Shown piece after piece: positions 52,269 through 61,229 of a stretch of 64,000 nucleotides of DNA. The notes beneath the pieces were generated by a model that was not told the origin of the DNA, searched no databases, and saw only the letters and a program-made list of their open reading frames with translations. Origin of the DNA: Lachnotalea sp. AF33-28 (GTDB lineage Bacteria > Bacillota > Clostridia > Lachnospirales > Lachnospiraceae); assembly GCF_003477885.1 (NCBI RefSeq), contig NZ_QUEE01000005.1, positions 62,001-126,000 on the forward strand. The letters run 5' to 3'. The position numbers were made by a program, and so were the translations under genes. Each line of letters starts with the position of its first letter. Position 1 is the first letter of the stretch.

Positions 52269-53570
52269 TCATGACATGAGCCTCTGCCGCCACTCCTCCA
52301 TTGAGACGCTCTGCCCGTGGTGCAGCCGTGAGTATTCCGCGGCCATGGCCAGATAATGGCTTTCCACGGAACGGTCGATGGAGGTGAGGCCGGTACCGGG
52401 CTCGGCGCCGCTTGCTACCTGATCCAGCAGCTCTTCCACCATGCGGATATCGCCGCCGCCGTGCCCGCTGAAATCGTCGGCCAGTTTATTTACATCGATG
52501 ATCTCATGCTCCTTTCCAAACACGCCCACATCGATCAGGTTGGTTTCCATATCCGCCTGTATATCACCCATGGTGCCCATGATCTTCAGCGTGCGGCCGC
52601 CCCTGCTGGTAAAGGCGCTCATGGTGAAGTTGACCGTGGAACCGTCTTCCAGCTCTATATTGACCACCTGATGGTCCACCACATCGTTGCCGGCTTTATA
52701 GACACAGATTCCGTAAGGGCCCTCCCGCAGGGCCCGGCGGATACTGTCCTCATCCGGGCGTAAGGCCAGCACATTGGCGGGCCAGTCGGTTTTACCGTGC
52801 AGAACGCCGGTGCGTTCATTGGTCAGATAGATTTTAACCGCATTATAAGGGCATGTATCCCCTGCCACGCAGTCAAGGCAGCGCAAGGCCGCATTGTGAG
52901 GCGCGTTTTCAGGCCGGAAATGAAAGAGGCTTCCATATGAGGACACGTAGCGGCTTCTCTTGCCGGTGAGCCACAGCAGGATATCCATATCGTGGCAGCA
53001 TTTCTGCAGGATCATGGGGCTGGTTTCCTCTTCCCTGGCCCAGTTCCCCCGCACAAAGCTATGGGCCTGATGCCAGTACTGTACATTTTCAATGGCCTGG
53101 ACCGTCACGACTTCACCTATAGTGCCCGCATCCAGCAGGCGCTTGAGTTCCCGGTAGAAGGGCGTATAGCGCAGCACATGGCAGACTGTCACAAGGCGCT
53201 TGTATTCCTTGGCCAGCCTGGCGATCTCTGCACATTCACTGTTATCCGGGGAGACCGGCTTTTCCAGCAGCAGATGATACCCCTTTTTAATGGCCGCCGC
53301 AGCCTGTGCGTAATGCTGGCGGTCCTGGGTGCAGATGAACATCACATCTGCAAGTTTTTCACATTCCAGCATTTCTTCCGCCGTCGCAAAGCACAGATCG
53401 GACGGCACATCGTATGCAGCAGCTGCAGCCAGCAGACGCTCTTGTCTCGGTTCCGCAACCGCGGTAATCCGCATCTTATCCGGAAAAATTTTAGCATATG
53501 CAGCATAGGTGTCCAGGCCTCTGCTGCCAAGGCCTGCGATTGCTACCCGCACCGGTTTTGTCTGGTTCAT
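52269..53570 (-). CDS. Gfo/Idh/MocA-family oxidoreductase
   Basis: The 433-residue protein has an N-terminal Rossmann fold with VAIAGLGSRG, the EKP motif in GYHLLLEKPVSPDN, and the C-terminal substrate domain with CCHDMDILLWLTG, which holds the usual His-Asp pair. A cysteine-rich insert (CLDCVAGDTCPY) is found in a subgroup of these enzymes. It probably oxidises or reduces a sugar, inositol or sugar acid with NAD(P). It is a single gene convergent with GH39; a cre-like site lies about 180 bp upstream but belongs more clearly to the divergent MATE gene. Exact substrate unknown. Confidence 0.87.
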   Translation of the reverse strand: MNQTKPVRVAIAGLGSRGLDTYAAYAKIFPDKMRITAVAEPRQERLLAAAAAYDVPSDLCFATAEEMLECEKLADVMFICTQDRQHYAQAAAAIKKGYHLLLEKPVSPDNSECAEIARLAKEYKRLVTVCHVLRYTPFYRELKRLLDAGTIGEVVTVQAIENVQYWHQAHSFVRGNWAREEETSPMILQKCCHDMDILLWLTGKRSRYVSSYGSLFHFRPENAPHNAALRCLDCVAGDTCPYNAVKIYLTNERTGVLHGKTDWPANVLALRPDEDSIRRALREGPYGICVYKAGNDVVDHQVVNIELEDGSTVNFTMSAFTSRGGRTLKIMGTMGDIQADMETNLIDVGVFGKEHEIIDVNKLADDFSGHGGGDIRMVEELLDQVASGAEPGTGLTSIDRSVESHYLAMAAEYSRLHHGQSVSMEEWRQRLMS

Positions 53571-53746
53571 TTAAATAGCTCCTTTGCTTTGATTTATTTG
53601 GCAGGTGATTCTGATTTGGATGCCTGCACTGTTAAGTGTATTGTATTCAGAATATGCGGGAATAGCAAGAGCTTTTAAAGTGCGGCTGCCGGTATTTTGC
53701 GATATTCAACTTCCTTTTCTGAGTCGGATATGCTATCATATACATG

Positions 53747-53760
53747 TGTAAGCGCTTACA
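53747..53760. promoter_or_regulatory. Perfect catabolite-responsive element (cre)
   Basis: TGTAAGCGCTTACA is a perfect palindrome matching the CcpA cre consensus and also LacI-family sites. It lies 26 bp before the MATE start codon and close to its likely transcription start (TATCAT/TATACA-like -10 just upstream), a position that usually gives repression. Confidence 0.7.
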
Positions 53761-53785
53761 ATAAATCGGGAAAGGATTCATTGCT

Positions 53786-55126
53786 ATGAAAAGTGATATG
53801 ACAAAGGGGGGGATCCGGGCCCACCTCGTCCGGTTTGCGGTACCTCTGATTCTGGGCAACATCTTTCAGTTGACCTATAACGCCGTGGATTCCATCATTG
53901 TGGGGAAGTTCGTGGGAAATCAGGCTCAGGCCGCCATCGGTATCTCGGCGCCGCTTATGAATGTCATTATCTTTTTCATTGTGGGCATCTGCAACGGAAC
54001 CTCGGTTTTAATGAGCGAGTATTTCGGCGCGGGGGATCACAGGAAGTTTCGCAGGGAAGTGTCCACGGCGATGATCGTGGGAATCGTCTTTGCCCTGTGC
54101 ATAGCATTGGCCACCTGTATATTTGTCCGGCCGGTCCTGCAGCTGATACGGACACCGGACGAGATCATGGATATCACGGCCGGATATCTGCGTATCGTCT
54201 GTGCCGGGCTTGTTTTTACATTCCTCTATAATATTTATGCGGCGACTCTGCGGAGTATCGGCGATGCCCGGACGCCTATATATTTTCTGATCTTCTCTTC
54301 GGTGCTGAACGTGGCGCTGGATCTGGTCTTTGTAGTGGGACTTAAGGCGGGAGTTTACGGCGCGGCTCTGGCGACCGTCATATCCCAGGGGATTTCGTCC
54401 GTACTCTGCATGATCTATATCCGCCGGTTCGTTCCGCTGCTTTCCATTCCACGGGGAGAGATGACGGTGGACCGCGCGCTGCTGAAGGATACCATACATT
54501 ACAGCTGGTCCACGGGCATGCAGAAGATCACATTAAACGTGGGCAAGGTGCTGGTGCAGTCCTGTGTAAACCCTCTGGGTGTGGATACCATCGCCGCGTT
54601 TAATGCGGTGACGAGGGTGGATGACTTCGTCTTTCAACCGGAGCAGAGCATCGGGTCCGCCATGACCACGTTTGCAGCGCAGAACCGGGGCGCGGGGAAT
54701 CAGGAGCGGGTGGAGAAGTCCCTAAAAACTGGCATGTTGATGGAGGCTGTGTACTGGCTGTTCATCGGCACCCTGATCTATCTGGTTTCTACTCCGGTGA
54801 TGCATCTGTTTGTATCGGATGCGGAAAATGCGGTGGTGGGCCTTGGAAGCAATTATCTGAGGACCATGGCGTTTTTTTATCTGCTGCCGGCCATGACTAA
54901 CGGCCTGCAGGGTTACATAAGGGGATGGGGCAGGATGAACGTCTGCCTGATGGCCACATTTCTCCAGATCGTGGGCAGAGTGACCAGCGCGTATATCCTG
55001 GTGCCCAGGATGGGGCTGGAAGGCATTGCGTACAGTTGCCTGATCGGATGGATTGTGATGCTGGCCTATGAGGTGCCGTATTATCTGTGGCTGCGCGGGA
55101 AGTTAGACTGCAGGAAGAATCTATGA
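53786..55126 (+). CDS. MATE-family efflux transporter
   Basis: The 446-residue protein has twelve predicted helices and MATE signatures: VRFAVPLILGNIFQLTYNAV, DSIIVGKFVGNQAQAAIGIS, and in the second half TRVDDFVFQPEQSIGSAMTT with FAAQNRGAG. It exports an unknown compound with Na+ or H+. It is intact, unlike the MATE remnant at 14587. A perfect cre just upstream suggests carbon-source control, which would be unusual for a drug pump and could point to export of a metabolite or sugar. GGGAAAGGA precedes the start. Confidence 0.92.
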   Translation: MKSDMTKGGIRAHLVRFAVPLILGNIFQLTYNAVDSIIVGKFVGNQAQAAIGISAPLMNVIIFFIVGICNGTSVLMSEYFGAGDHRKFRREVSTAMIVGIVFALCIALATCIFVRPVLQLIRTPDEIMDITAGYLRIVCAGLVFTFLYNIYAATLRSIGDARTPIYFLIFSSVLNVALDLVFVVGLKAGVYGAALATVISQGISSVLCMIYIRRFVPLLSIPRGEMTVDRALLKDTIHYSWSTGMQKITLNVGKVLVQSCVNPLGVDTIAAFNAVTRVDDFVFQPEQSIGSAMTTFAAQNRGAGNQERVEKSLKTGMLMEAVYWLFIGTLIYLVSTPVMHLFVSDAENAVVGLGSNYLRTMAFFYLLPAMTNGLQGYIRGWGRMNVCLMATFLQIVGRVTSAYILVPRMGLEGIAYSCLIGWIVMLAYEVPYYLWLRGKLDCRKNL

Positions 55127-55196
55127 TTTACATATAATGAGTGCGCGGATCGGAGACTGCGTAACACGCTCCGGTATTTTCCGGGACGCAAAAATA

Positions 55197-55229
55197 GCTG
55201 CTGTCAGCGAAGTGATGCCTGACAGCAGC
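55197..55229. terminator. Bidirectional terminator between convergent genes
   Basis: GCTGCTGTCAG (55197-55207) pairs perfectly with CTGACAGCAGC (55219-55229). Read on the minus strand it is followed by TATTTTTG; on the plus strand by CGTTTTAAG. Confidence 0.8.
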
Positions 55230-55245
55230 CGTTTTAAGTTTAAGG

Positions 55246-56172
55246 CTAAATCCCGGAGCCAAAGTCACAGTAATGCTCGGTCATGGTGCCATGGTTAAAT
55301 ACCAGGCTGAAAGAACCGTTATCGCCGATTCTCGCCGCCTTTAACACCACCTGATTGACGCCTTTCTTTAATTCGACGCCGTCCAGATGATGGTTTTCCG
55401 CCGTCCACCAGTCACAGTCCCGGGCGGTATCGATGAGTTTTCCGTTGATCCAGAGCTTGTAAGGAGCGGTATGTCCGATGATCATGGAGACCGTCATATC
55501 CTCTTTGCAGATCAGCTCACGGATCATATATACGGCGCAGGAACCTTTGAATTTTATGAAATCGGATATATGAAAACGGTCCGTCTTGATATCCACCGTC
55601 TTCGGAAGCATGGAGCAGGTATCGCTCATCTGATCCTCTATGGCGGAAAAATCGTCCTCCCGTATGTATTCCCGGTCGATATCCGCGAAGGTGTTGAGAT
55701 GGTACTGGCGCACCTGGTCCATATCGCTGAAATACGGGAAATAACTCTCCCAGCTGGGCATCTCCGGAATTTCACGGCAGTTGTTCCAGAACGGACCGTA
55801 TACCTTCCATACGGCGGCTCCGGCAATACCGAAATCCAAAGTGTGACGGCCGTCTTCATTTTCGGCCGTAAATGTCAGTATATTTCTTTCATACAGGACG
55901 CTGCCGGCGCCGTCCGTTGTCAGGATGACCGGTATGCGCACCGTGCTTCCTGCGGGGACTGCGGCGCTGGCAGGCATATCCGCCGTCCAGCCTTCCGGAC
56001 AGGAAAGGGACAGGCGGTAGGCGGCATCGGTGCCGCTTGTCAGGATCAGTTCCGCCTTTTTGGTCTCCTGATGCCCGATGGCCGGGTCGCCCAAGTAGTC
56101 AACAGAGAGGGAGACCGGCGCGGTATGGCGCGTGTGGGGAAGCGGGTTTATCCTATCACAAATGCGGTGGGT
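55246..56172 (-). pseudogene. 5'-truncated gene: C-terminal part of a larger carbohydrate-related protein
   Basis: The frame is open from a stop at 56173-56175 down to TAG at 55246, with no good start codon; the possible TTG at 56094 has no ribosome site, and the sequence before it still reads like protein (INPLPHTRHTAPVSLSVDYL). The visible 300 or so residues comprise a beta-sandwich stretch (ELILTSGTDAAYRLSLSCPE, VPAGSTVRIPVIL), a linker (VWKVYGPFWNNC) and a jelly-roll-like domain (HTAPYKLWINGKLIDTARDC, ELKKGVNQVVLKAARIGDNG) as seen at the ends of large glycosidases. I do not recognise the family. A repeat arm (56200-56213) lies 28 bp beyond the break. Confidence 0.6.
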
Positions 56173-56199
56173 TTACAAAGAGTTATTTTCACATCGGAT

Positions 56200-56213
56200 G
56201 TCTGAACTGTTAC
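56200..56213. repeat. Half-copy of dispersed palindromic repeat (R6)
   Basis: GTCTGAACTGTTAC is the exact reverse complement of the left arm of R5 (37379-37392). It is preceded by CATCGGATG, overlapping the core by two bases, as also found near R4. Confidence 0.55.
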
Positions 56214-56394
56214 TATTTTACCGCAGAATTCACCGCAGATAAATCGCACAGTATTGGCATTTCCTCAAGTTTTTGATACAATAAGAAACAAGAATAAAGC
56301 AGGAAAATCTGATCTGCGGCCGGATTATACTCAACACTGTTAGGCTGGGTGTAAATATGGCAGCACACTGGTACTTGGAGGCGGTTTAAATACA

Positions 56395-57210
56395 ATGGAA
56401 AACATTAAAGCTGTACAGGAGTCCTTTTCTGTGCAGGCAGAAGGCTTTGAATCGAAACAGATGAATTTTTCAAAACAGGAATATCTTGATTATATCGTCA
56501 GAGAAATCGGCGCGGCAAAAACGGACAGAGTGCTTGAGGTGGCCGCCGGCACCTGTATCTGTGGGAGAAACCTGGCTCCCCTTGTAAACTCTGTCGTCTG
56601 CCTCGACGCCACTCCTGCTATGCTTAAGATCGGCAGGGACAGGGCGGAAAAGGAGAGGCTTACAAATATGCAGTTTGTGCAGGGCTATGCGGAAGCGATT
56701 CCCTACCCGGACGAGACCTATGATATCACATTGTCACGGCTTTCATTTCACCATTTTTCAGAGATCAGCGCGCCATTTGCGGAGATGAACAGAGTATTGA
56801 AACCGGGTGGGAAGCTCGTACTCATCGATATGGAAGCGGCCGAAGAGGACTTAAGAGATACTGAGGACAGGATTGAAGCGATGCGGGACCCTTCCCATGT
56901 CAGAAATGCCAGCCGCAGTGAGTTTTTGGCGCTGTTTCAAAGACACGGCTGTAAGTTGGTAAAAGCGGAGGGAACGGGCATTCCGGTAGAACTGTCCGCA
57001 TGGATGGAACTTACCAAAACGCCCGGGGATATACGGCAGGAAATTATCTCCATGATGGAAGAGGATCTGGCCGGCGGGACGAAGACCGGGTTCAGGCCAT
57101 ACCGAAAAGACGGGACAATATGGTTTGACCAGCGCTGGCTTCTGATGCTCGGAATCAAAGGAGTCGCAGCGTCTGCCGATGCGGACTGCGCGTGGAAGGA
57201 GAGGATGTAA
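56395..57210 (+). CDS. Class I SAM-dependent methyltransferase
   Basis: The 271-residue protein has the SAM-binding motif I in RVLEVAAGTCICGRNLA, motif II with the acidic CLDATPAML, GYAEAIPYPDETYDITLSR and VLKPGGKLVLIDME, the order of Methyltransf_11/UbiE-like enzymes. The substrate is unknown; proteins of this kind methylate small molecules. GGAGG lies 13 bp upstream of the ATG, a long spacing. Its stop overlaps the ogt start (TAATG at 57208-57212), so the two are co-translated. It lies downstream of a 300-bp spacer (56095-56394) holding the truncated gene's end and repeat R6. Confidence 0.88.
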   Translation: MENIKAVQESFSVQAEGFESKQMNFSKQEYLDYIVREIGAAKTDRVLEVAAGTCICGRNLAPLVNSVVCLDATPAMLKIGRDRAEKERLTNMQFVQGYAEAIPYPDETYDITLSRLSFHHFSEISAPFAEMNRVLKPGGKLVLIDMEAAEEDLRDTEDRIEAMRDPSHVRNASRSEFLALFQRHGCKLVKAEGTGIPVELSAWMELTKTPGDIRQEIISMMEEDLAGGTKTGFRPYRKDGTIWFDQRWLLMLGIKGVAASADADCAWKERM

Positions 57211-57743
57211 TGCAGTATACAGCTGCATATCGGTCACCGTTAGGCGGGATTCTTCTGGCCGCCGATGAAATCGGCCTGACCGGACTCTGGTTTGAGGGAC
57301 AGAAATATTTCGCCCGCAATTTGGATAAGGAGCATGAGGAAAGGGCTCTGCCCATATTCGATCAGGCTAAGGAATGGCTCGATATGTATTTCTTGGGAAA
57401 AGAGCCGGATTATAAGCTGCCCCTTCATTTCACCGGGACGGAATTTCAGAATGAGGTGTGGGAGATTCTGTGTGCCATCCCTTACGGAAAAACCGTATCC
57501 TACGGAGAGATTGCCGGAAGGCTTGCGGCGAAAAGAGCAGTGCCTCATATGTCCGCGCAGGCGGTCGGCGGCGCGGTCGGCCATAATGAAATCTCCATCA
57601 TTGTCCCCTGCCACCGGGTGGTGGGCGCAGGCGGCAGCCTGACCGGATATGCCGGAGGAATAGATAAAAAGATTGAACTTCTTAAACTGGAAGGCGCGTT
57701 TAGAGATGACTTTTTTGTGCCGAAGAGGAGCACGGCGCCGTAA
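57210..57743 (+). CDS. ogt: Methylated-DNA-[protein]-cysteine S-methyltransferase
   Basis: The start at 57210 (MQYTAAYRSPLGGILLA) overlaps the methyltransferase stop and follows GGAGAGG. The 177-residue protein has the active-site motif IVPCHRVVG with C134, the DNA-binding helix region (YGKTVSYGEIAGRLA) and GYAGG. It transfers the alkyl group from O6-methylguanine to its own cysteine and is used once. It lacks the Ada regulatory domain. The coupling with a small-molecule methyltransferase is probably only positional. A terminator follows. Confidence 0.95.
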   Translation: MQYTAAYRSPLGGILLAADEIGLTGLWFEGQKYFARNLDKEHEERALPIFDQAKEWLDMYFLGKEPDYKLPLHFTGTEFQNEVWEILCAIPYGKTVSYGEIAGRLAAKRAVPHMSAQAVGGAVGHNEISIIVPCHRVVGAGGSLTGYAGGIDKKIELLKLEGAFRDDFFVPKRSTAP

Positions 57744-57765
57744 ACAGAATATGCAGGCAAATTGA

Positions 57766-57789
57766 TGGGGCTGTGTGAGCACAGCCCCA
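57766..57789. terminator. Terminator after ogt
   Basis: TGGGGCTGTG (57766-57775) pairs perfectly with CACAGCCCCA (57780-57789) around TGAG. It is followed by TTAATTT on the plus strand and by CAATTTG on the minus strand. Confidence 0.75.
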
Positions 57790-57868
57790 TTAATTTCAGC
57801 TGCTCATAGTTATACCTGCGGATAGTCTGACCTTACATCGGCCATCTTTATGCCGGAGCAGCTTTGGC

Positions 57869-58345
57869 TTAAAATGTCAGTTTCATCGGAGTATATACGA
57901 TTCCCTTATAGGAGCTTTGCTCTCCTGTATCCCTAAAGCCGAGGGCGTGATAAAACGGGACTGCATAGGGGGAAGCGCTCAGATGAAGTTCTGATTCGCC
58001 GCGGGCCTTAAGCTCCCGGATTACGGTGCAAAACAGTCCGCTTCCAATACCCTGACGGTGATATTTCCCATCCACAAACACGCATGAGACGGTTCCGCCT
58101 GCCGAAAGGGACAACACGCCTGCCAGCGTATCGCCGGCATAAGCGCCGTACATGGTTTCCTTTCCCGAGGCAAGCTTCCTCCTGTAGCTGCTTTCCGGAG
58201 TAAAATAATTATAAAAGCTCTCGATCCCTTCCTGCGGATAATCCGGGGCTACAAATTCCTGAAAGACATTTTTTATCAGCTGAAAGGCGGCATCAAGATC
58301 CTCATATTCTATTTTACGTATTACTGTTTCGCTGTCTGCATGCAT
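57869..58345 (-). CDS. GNAT-family N-acetyltransferase
   Basis: The 158-residue protein has the acetyl-CoA-binding motif A as VSCVFVDGKYHRQGIGSGLF (Q/R-x-x-G-x-G/S) and motif B as LHLSASPYAVPFYHALGFRD. The acceptor is unknown, as for most proteins of this superfamily. AGGAGG precedes the start (MHADSETVIRKIEY). It is a single gene convergent with ogt. Confidence 0.9.
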   Translation of the reverse strand: MHADSETVIRKIEYEDLDAAFQLIKNVFQEFVAPDYPQEGIESFYNYFTPESSYRRKLASGKETMYGAYAGDTLAGVLSLSAGGTVSCVFVDGKYHRQGIGSGLFCTVIRELKARGESELHLSASPYAVPFYHALGFRDTGEQSSYKGIVYTPMKLTF

Positions 58346-58459
58346 AGGGATCCTCCTGTTTCACTGTTTCTAAAAATAAATCCGGAGCGGGCGGCTCTGA
58401 TTTCCATCCGGTTTTAATATATAAAAGCAGAATTGATCATTTAATTACATTCTAAATCA

Positions 58460-58488
58460 TTGTGTCGGAAATATCAATGCGGTATGAT
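58460..58488 (+). promoter_or_regulatory. Promoter for the GH88 gene
   Basis: TTGTGT (58460-58465) and TATGAT (58483-58488) are spaced by 17 bp, ending 38 bp before the start codon. Confidence 0.5.
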
Positions 58489-58525
58489 ATGGCTAATACT
58501 ATATTGTAACTTTAGGAGGATTTGT

Positions 58526-59680
58526 ATGCTAAACGAACAGGATATGCAGTGGGTACATGAAACTGTTGAAAAGATTATCAAAAAAATGGATTGGGTCAGC
58601 GATAAGTCCAAAAATAAAATACCGTCTACCACCGTGAATGGTGAACATGATGACCGGTCTGCCCTTGGTCTATCCGATAATCTTGATGCCGGTCTCGCCT
58701 GCTGGACCAACGGTTTCTGGGGCGGGATTATGTGGCAGATGTACCACGAGACAGGCAATAAAAAATATGTGGACATCGCCCGGTATTCGGAAGAGCTTTT
58801 AGACACCTGTTTTGAGCAGTTCTATGGCCTGCATCATGATCTGGGATTTATGTGGCTTCCTACTGCTGTTGCGGACTACCGTGAAACCGGAAATGCAGAC
58901 GCACGGCGCAGAGGCCTTCACGCTGCCAATCTGCTGGCCGGACGTTTTAATCCGGCCGGCCGGTTTATTCGAGCATGGAATAAGATGCATAATGAGGAAG
59001 TGATCGGCTGGGCTATAATAGACTGCATGATGAATTTAAATCTGCTGTACTGGGCCAGCGAAGAAACAAAAGATCCCCGCTTCCGTCAAATTGCGATGAT
59101 GCATGCGGATACAGCAATGGCAAACTTTATCCGCCCGGATGGCTCCTCCAACCACATAGTAGAATTTGATCCGGAGACCGGCGAAAAAGTCCGGACCTAT
59201 GGCGGACAGGGGTATGAGAATGGCTCTTCCTGGACACGGGGGCAGGCGTGGGCGCTATATGGTTTTGTTTTAAGCTACATACATACAGGCAAGCAGGACT
59301 ATCTGGATACGGCCAAACGTGTTGCACATTATTTTATGGCCAATATTCCGGATAACGGACTGATACCGGTGGATTTTCGTCAGCCGGCCACACCTTACTG
59401 GGAAGACTCCACCGCTGCAGCTATTGCGGCCTGTGGATTAATAGAAATTGCAGCGTACGGCGGCGAATATGAGCAGGCTCTCTATCAAAATGCCGCTCTA
59501 AAAATGTTAAAAGCTCTGGAAAAAGAACGGTGCTGCTGGGGGAAGGAATGCGACTGTATCCTGCAGAAATGCAGTTCTGCATATCATGACCAGCGTCACG
59601 AATTCAATCTGATTTACGGTGACTACTATTTTATTGAGGCCATATTTAAATTAAAAGGCGACGGCTTGTTCTTATGGTAA
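58526..59680 (+). CDS. GH88 unsaturated glucuronyl hydrolase
   Basis: The start at 58526 (MLNEQDMQWVHETVEK) follows AGGAGGA; the longer frame to 58460 lies on the promoter. The 384-residue protein has GH88 barrel signatures LACWTNGFWGGIMWQMYHET, HDLGFMWLPTAVADY, ENGSSWTRGQAWALYGFVLS and EDSTAAAIAACGLIEIA. It removes the unsaturated uronic acid left by polysaccharide lyases acting on glycosaminoglycans or other uronic acid polymers. It has no signal peptide and acts in the cytoplasm. It stands alone, unlike the GH105 gene at 26774, so its substrate may differ from pectin. Confidence 0.9.
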   Translation: MLNEQDMQWVHETVEKIIKKMDWVSDKSKNKIPSTTVNGEHDDRSALGLSDNLDAGLACWTNGFWGGIMWQMYHETGNKKYVDIARYSEELLDTCFEQFYGLHHDLGFMWLPTAVADYRETGNADARRRGLHAANLLAGRFNPAGRFIRAWNKMHNEEVIGWAIIDCMMNLNLLYWASEETKDPRFRQIAMMHADTAMANFIRPDGSSNHIVEFDPETGEKVRTYGGQGYENGSSWTRGQAWALYGFVLSYIHTGKQDYLDTAKRVAHYFMANIPDNGLIPVDFRQPATPYWEDSTAAAIAACGLIEIAAYGGEYEQALYQNAALKMLKALEKERCCWGKECDCILQKCSSAYHDQRHEFNLIYGDYYFIEAIFKLKGDGLFLW

Positions 59681-59711
59681 GATCATGGTATCTTAAATCC
59701 ATAAAAACTCC

Positions 59712-59742
59712 TTGACAGTAAAGCTGCTTGATACCTTATAAT
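59712..59742 (+). promoter_or_regulatory. MerR-type promoter with 19-bp spacer
   Basis: TTGACA (59712-59717) and TATAAT (59737-59742) are near-consensus but separated by 19 bp, the overlong spacing that MerR-family regulators correct by untwisting DNA. TGATAC (59729-59734) and GTATCA (59747-59752) form an inverted repeat across the -10. Autoregulation by the downstream MerR-RDD protein is likely. Confidence 0.65.
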
Positions 59743-59780
59743 CAGAGTATCAGACCTGCGACACAAAGGAGGAAAGCTTT

Positions 59781-61220
59781 ATGACAATCAAGGAAATGGA
59801 AACGCTGTCGGGAATGGCCAGGGCGAATATCCGGTATTACGAGCAGGAGGGGCTGCTGTGCCCGAAACGTACATCGAATGGATATCGTGACTATTCGCAG
59901 GAAGATCTGGGTACGCTGATGCGCATAAAGCTATTGCGGAGCCTGAACATATCACTGGAGGAGATCCGCGATCTGCAGTCGGGAAAGGCGGATCTGCCGG
60001 ATACGCTGTCGGTGAAACTGCGGGAGCTGGAGCAGGTGATGAAGGACGCAGACCGTGCCCGGCAGATCTGCAGAGCTATGCGGGAAGACCGGGTGACCTA
60101 TGCCACTTTGGATGCTGCCAGATATTTAAATGGCATAGGAGATCAGGATGCCGGCAAACCGGAACCGTATGTGAAGGCAGAAGAGGATTCGGTGCCGAAG
60201 GCGTGCTGTCCCTGGCGCAGATTTCTTGCCAGAAGCCTGGACTATTCCTTGTGCAGCCTGATCCTGACCGCTGTGCTGGCGCTGGTATTTCATGTGAATA
60301 TAGCGCGCATGCAGGAAAATCTGTTTGCCGTCTGCCTGGAGATGTGGTTTAGCATGGCTCTGATGCTTCTGTTGGAACCGCTGTTTCTGCATTGGTTTGG
60401 CACGACCCCGGGAAAGTGCATCTTCGGCCTGCGTCTGGAGGATGAGGACGGAAGGCGCCTTACATATAATAAGGGACTGAACCGCACATGGAACGTAATT
60501 GTTCAGGGGCTGGGACTGTATATTCCGGTGTACAGACTGGTGAAATTGTGGAAAAGTTATAAGCGCTGCGGAGAAAATGTGGATATGCCCTGGGATGAAG
60601 GAGTTGTCTATAGCGTTAAGGATTTCGGGAGCTTCAGGGGATGGCTGTATGCGCTTGCGTATACCCTGCTCATTGGGGCGTCGGTGATGGTAACGGCCTT
60701 TGCAGAGGTTCCGCCGAACAGGGGAGATATGACCGTGGCGCAGTTTGCCGAAAATTATAATTTCCTGGCGGAGTACTATGGCATCGACAGCGGACAGTAC
60801 CTGGACCGGGACGGCCTGTGGGCTGCGAATAAGACAGATGGGACTTTTATTATAAACCTGGGGGGTGTGGAAACTCCGGATTTTGAATATACGCTGAAGG
60901 ACGGGTATATCAATGAAATCCGTATGACGGTTGAAGTGACGGACAGTGAGGACTGGATCGGTTCTTTCGGCAATGAGCTGACGCTGGCAGTGCTCTCTTT
61001 TGCGGGAGCACAGAGGGATGCCGGCCTGCTGTTCGGAGGCCGTAAGGCCATTGCGGATGAGATCGCCGAAGATCCTTTTGGGGATCTGGAATACAGCAGG
61101 GCCGGGATAAAGATGCGCCGGCATGTGGCATATGAGGGATATATAATGACGTCGTATGTCATGATCCGGGATGAATCGGAGAGCGGCAGGTTTTTATTGG
61201 AGTTTTCCATGACCAAGTAA
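59781..61220 (+). CDS. Membrane-bound MerR-family regulator fused to an RDD domain
   Basis: The 479-residue protein begins with a MerR winged helix (MTIKEMETLSGMARANIRYY, YEQEGLLCPKRTSNGYRDYS) and a dimerisation helix to about residue 110. After a linker there is an RDD-type membrane domain from about 142 (PWRRFLARSLDYSLCSLILT) with several helices, including TTPGKCIFGLRL. A further helix (LYALAYTLLIGASVMVTAFA, about 290-310) leads to a C-terminal domain of about 165 residues predicted to lie outside the cell. A DNA-binding domain fused to a membrane sensor suggests direct sensing of an external or membrane signal. AAAGGAGGAAAGC precedes the start. The gene's own promoter has the MerR 19-bp spacing. 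Confidence 0.88.
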   Translation: MTIKEMETLSGMARANIRYYEQEGLLCPKRTSNGYRDYSQEDLGTLMRIKLLRSLNISLEEIRDLQSGKADLPDTLSVKLRELEQVMKDADRARQICRAMREDRVTYATLDAARYLNGIGDQDAGKPEPYVKAEEDSVPKACCPWRRFLARSLDYSLCSLILTAVLALVFHVNIARMQENLFAVCLEMWFSMALMLLLEPLFLHWFGTTPGKCIFGLRLEDEDGRRLTYNKGLNRTWNVIVQGLGLYIPVYRLVKLWKSYKRCGENVDMPWDEGVVYSVKDFGSFRGWLYALAYTLLIGASVMVTAFAEVPPNRGDMTVAQFAENYNFLAEYYGIDSGQYLDRDGLWAANKTDGTFIINLGGVETPDFEYTLKDGYINEIRMTVEVTDSEDWIGSFGNELTLAVLSFAGAQRDAGLLFGGRKAIADEIAEDPFGDLEYSRAGIKMRRHVAYEGYIMTSYVMIRDESESGRFLLEFSMTK

Positions 61221-61229
61221 GACCGGAGG

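Noticed and set aside
60126..61124. 332-residue frame antisense to the MerR-RDD gene
   Set aside because: No ribosome site and a His/Arg/Gln-rich translation typical of antisense reading.
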